Source: Ctenosaura bakeri (taxonomy: Eukaryota; Chordata; Lepidosauria; Squamata; Iguanidae). From it: 64,000 nt of DNA. The stretch covers positions 62,001 to 126,000 of the forward strand of contig CAOLHI010001280.1 of NCBI GenBank assembly GCA_948474755.1, written 5' to 3'. The first letter of the stretch is position 1. The number at the start of each line of letters is the position of its first letter. Shown in pieces: positions 60,665 to 64,000 of the stretch. Under the pieces are notes generated by a model that had not been told where the DNA came from, searched no databases, and saw only the letters and a program-made list of their open reading frames with translations. Position numbers and translations under genes: made by a program.

Positions 60665-62335
60665 ATGCCAACTATTCAATACCTTCTTGGCCATAGTTTT
60701 CTCCCAAAAGGATAGAAGTACCCAACAGGGAGCAGGTGAAGAAGCGAGTGAAATGCAGCAAAGAATAAGTAGAGAAGTAGTACAGGAATATCTGGCTAAA
60801 CTAGATGAATTCAAGTTCCCAGGGCCAGATGAATTACATCCAAAAGAGCTGGCAGAAATCAGATCTGAACCACTTGCAATAATCTTTCAAGACTCTTGGA
60901 GAACAGGAGAAATCCCAGCAGACTGGAGGAGGGCAAATGTTATCCCCATCTTCAAAAAGGGGAAAAAAGAGGGCCCTAATAATTATCGCCCATTCATCCT
61001 GACATCAATACCAGGGAAGATCCTAGAGCAGATCATTAAACAGTCAGTTTATAATGACTTAGAAAGCAATGCTGTAATCACGAAAAGCCAGCATGGATTT
61101 CTCAGAAATAAGTCATGCCAGACTAATCTTATCTCTTTTTATTATAGGGTTACAGGCTTGATAGATGACAGGAATGCTGTAGACGTAGACCATCTTCACC
61201 TAAGTAAGGCCTTTGACAAAGTTCCCCATGACATTCTTGCAAAGAAGCTAGTAAAATGCGGGCTGGACAGGGCTACTGTTAGGCGATTTTGTAATTGGTT
61301 GACCGACCAAACCCAAAGGGTGATCACCAATGGCTGCTTTTCATCCTGAGGATAAGTGACTAGTGGGGTGCCATAGGGTTCTGTCCTGGGCCCAGTGCTA
61401 TTCAACATCTTCATCAATGACTTGGATGAAGGAGTGGAGAGCATGCTAATAAATTTGCAGATGATAACAAATTGGGAGGGGTTGCTAATACACCAGAAGA
61501 CAGGATCAAATTTCAAAATGACATTGACAGATTGGAGAGTTGGGCCAAAGCTAACAAAATTAATTTCAACAGAATGAAATGTAAGTTCCTGCACTTAGGC
61601 AGAAAAAATGGAAGGCACAAATATAGGATGGGGGACACATGGCTGGATAGCAGTACATGTGAAAGAGATCTAGGAGTCTTGGTAGATCACAATCTGAACA
61701 TGAGTCAGCAGTGTGATGCAGCAGCCAAGAAAGCCAATATGATTCTTGGTTGCATCAATAGGAGTATGGTGTCTACATCGAGGGAGGTAATGGTACCACT
61801 GTATTCTGCATTGGTTAAGGCCTCATTTGGAATACTATGTCCAGTTCTGGGCACCTCAATTCAAGAAGGATGTTGACGAGCTGGAACATGTCCAGAGGAG
61901 GGGGACCAAAATGGTGAAGGGTCTAGAAGCCATGCCCTATGAGGAATGGCTTAGGGAGCTGGGTATGTTTAGTCTGCAGAAGAGAAAGTTAAGAGGGGAC
62001 ATGATAGCCATGTTTAAATATTTGAAGGGATGTCATGTTGAGAAGGGAGAAGGCTTATTCTCTGCCGCTCCAGAGACTAGGACAAAGAGCAATGGATTCA
62101 AGCTGCAGGAAAGGAGATTCCATTTGAACCTCAGGAAGAATTTCCCGTCGATCAGAGCTGTCCAGCAGTGGAATATGCTGCCTTGGAGTGTGGTGGAGTC
62201 TCCTTCTTTGGAGGTTTTTAAGGAGAGGCTGGGTGGCCATCTGTTGCGAATGCTTTGATGGGTGTTCCAGCATAGCAGGGGGTTGGACTCGATGGCCCCT
62301 GGGGTCTCTTCCAACTCTATGATTCTATGAAGTAC
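60665..62335 (+). mobile_element. CR1 LINE, RT to 3' end
   Basis: This starts inside CR1 just before RT, at a point equivalent to 21017 of the younger copy, and runs to the 3' end (GGTTGGACTCGATGGCCCCT, TCTTCCAACTCTATGATTCT). It abuts the truncated gag of the second DIRS. It is closely related to the copy at 20905-22679. Confidence 0.85.
60687..62258 (+). pseudogene. CR1 reverse transcriptase, broken
   Basis: Frames 60687-61349, 61395-61577, 61472-61876 and 61827-62258 together cover RT. They include GPDELHPKEL, ANVIPIFKKG, the motif A region [18 protein letters not shown] (the catalytic Asp is replaced by His), [25 protein letters not shown] and CERDLGVLVD, and the C-terminal FKLQERRFHLN. 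A stop near 61350 and at least two frameshifts break it. The altered motif A also argues that it is inactive. Confidence 0.8.
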
Positions 62336-62867
62336 CACAACCAAGAAAACTCTGTCTCATGTGCTCACTAACCTAGTCTCTTGAGATAGCAGGACACATT
62401 AACAGAGTATCCATTGAGGAGCTCAAATTCCAGTCAGGTTCCTGCAAGAGGAGGAGGTATTTCAGAAAAGGATGGAAAATGAACGCTTATGATTTTGTGA
62501 AAACCACTATCTAGAGATACCAAAATATAATATGAACATTAAGAAAATTCTCAAGGATTTTGAAATTGTGGGAGTGACAACTTACATTTTAAACATCTCA
62601 TTAAGCTAGCAACAATAACTAAACATAATGTTTTACTACATAACGAAATTCCACATGGAAAATATAAAAATGTAGGAAGCCATCTTCTTGTAGACAAGTT
62701 CAATGCATGATGCAAATAAAAGAATAGCCATTATAAATGTGGATACTTTTCTTGTAGAAAATGTATTAGAATAACTAGATAAAGTAGAGATCTTTTAGAA
62801 AAGCAATACTTTTATCAAATTTTCTGGGGGGAATCCAGAAAATACTCTAGCACTTATACTCTGATAG

Positions 62868-63010
62868 AGAGCCAGTGTGGTCTGGTGGTTTGAGCACTGG
62901 ACTATGGCTCTGAAGATCCGAGTTCAAATCCCTGCTCAGCCAGAGAAACCCAGTGGGTAACCTTCTGTAAATCGAAAATGACTTCAAGACCCACAACAAC
63001 AACAACAGCA
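62868..63010 (+). repeat. Sauria-type SINE with internal deletion
   Basis: The head AGAGCCAGTGTGGTCTGGTG has a B box GAGTTCAAATCCC and the body CAGAGAAACCCAGTGGGTAA. It then jumps directly to the tail AAATCGAAAATGACTTCAAG with AAC repeats, lacking about 100 bp of the body. Confidence 0.8.
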
Positions 63011-64000
63011 AACTCTGAGATTATTAGAATACCAAGAAAAAATGTAATAAAATAAAACACCAAAGTTCTTTCTGGAAAAAAAAAAAGTAAAAGCAAAAGC
63101 ACTTTTGTTCCACAATTTGCTAATTAAGCGGGGGGACAGGACATAACGCTAGTCAATTAATCATGAAAGATAAATGTGCCATCCTCTTTAGTAGTGTTCC
63201 TTTACTTTACATGCAATTCATTTTATTTTTCTTCAAAAAAACGTTTCTGAATAGAAGACGTCACTATAATGGTCAGGGTTTCTTCCTTCCAAGACCCGTT
63301 TTCCCTGCCAGTACAATTTATAATAAATTGCTGAAAACTCTCTGTTACATTAATCATAAATGAATGCTCACAATAAGTTTTAACCTGCACAAAATTTAGC
63401 ATTCTGGTCAGGAATAAGCCAGAAGTACAACATATATAAAGATGACAGAGGAACCACATCCCTATCAATACATAAACAACCTGCAGTGCTCTGATTTTTC
63501 TTCACATAGAAGAGGAACTGTGATCTTGTGCAATTTCATCAGTTTAACATTTCTTATACAGGAAGACCATTCATGTGCACAGGCACTAGCTTCAATTGGC
63601 TGCTGGTAGCACTGGAAATTACTGGAAATGACATAGCAGGAATATGAAATATACTAGTGCAAAAGTTAATTGCAACAGATCTCTCACCCCTACTCAAGTT
63701 GACAGAAGCGATTTTTGGAATAGCCAGTTCTGACTAATCAATGGCCATCAACTTTAACATCTATAACTAATATGGCTATATACTTCTGATTACAGCTTAT
63801 AAAGCAGAAATTTCTCTTTCAGGTACACTGATCACCACAATGTCTGTTCAAGAAAGCACTTTCTGAATCAGAAAATTGTTGGGAATGTAATACTTCTAAT
63901 GGTTCCTTAACATATATGCTTTGGAGTTTTTCCACAGCAGAAACATTTTGGGAAGAAGTAATCACACGAGTAAATTTGGTTTTGGAAAGTTCAACAATAT

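Larger units (their letters stand above)
34910..64000 (-). other. PLEKHA7: PLEKHA7 upstream intron (partial)
   Basis: More than 29 kb lie transcriptionally upstream of the WW exon. I searched the minus strand by eye for the exon that should carry the first half of the second WW domain (a D-L-P-x-G-W-E-E motif) and found none. The intron therefore probably runs past 64000. It contains the repeats listed separately. The stretches 39140-41090, 46600-49160, 50360-52900 and 63010-64000 show nothing I recognise. Confidence 0.6.

Overview
The window looks like squamate reptile (lizard or snake) nuclear DNA: an A+T-rich, intron-dominated stretch with one host gene and many layers of transposable elements. 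The squamate call rests on six Sauria-type SINEs (tRNA-like head with an RTE/BovB-type 3' end), a degraded BovB LINE, abundant CR1 and L2, DIRS retrotransposons and Tigger-like DNA transposons. The species cannot be fixed from the sequence alone.

Host gene. Five short minus-strand exons with canonical splice sites and compatible phases read in order as PLEKHA7, a WW- and PH-domain protein of adherens junctions. In transcription order they are 34826-34909 (second half of the second WW domain), 11318-11429 (linker), 5286-5390 (linker and start of the PH domain), 3079-3151 (PH) and 917-1017 (PH). The first exons should lie beyond the right edge and the rest of the gene beyond the left edge. I found no other host gene.

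Mobile DNA, left to right: Tigger-like elements (9891-10283; about 12950-13614); SINEs; an old CR1 (about 19700-23395) holding a palindromic MITE and a younger CR1; a BovB remnant; a 505-bp LTR (25002-25506); a CR1 split by an almost intact DIRS retrotransposon (about 26907-32993); a 920-bp solo LTR with a 5-bp target duplication (35690-36609); a DIRS 5' end fragment (about 37670-37917); an L2 (about 55450-56612); a decayed second DIRS (about 57028-60664) abutting another CR1 (about 60665-62335).

The highlight is the 6.1-kb DIRS element, lying in sense orientation in the 23.4-kb PLEKHA7 intron. It has inverted terminal repeats with unequal outer ends, an internal complementary region built from inverted copies of both outer ends, a Gag gene with an arginine/serine-rich domain and one apparent single-base frameshift, an intact RT/RNase H/methyltransferase-like reading frame, and an intact tyrosine recombinase. 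Gag would package the RNA, RT/RNase H would copy it, the internal complementary region would allow a circle to close, and the recombinase would integrate the circle without target duplication.
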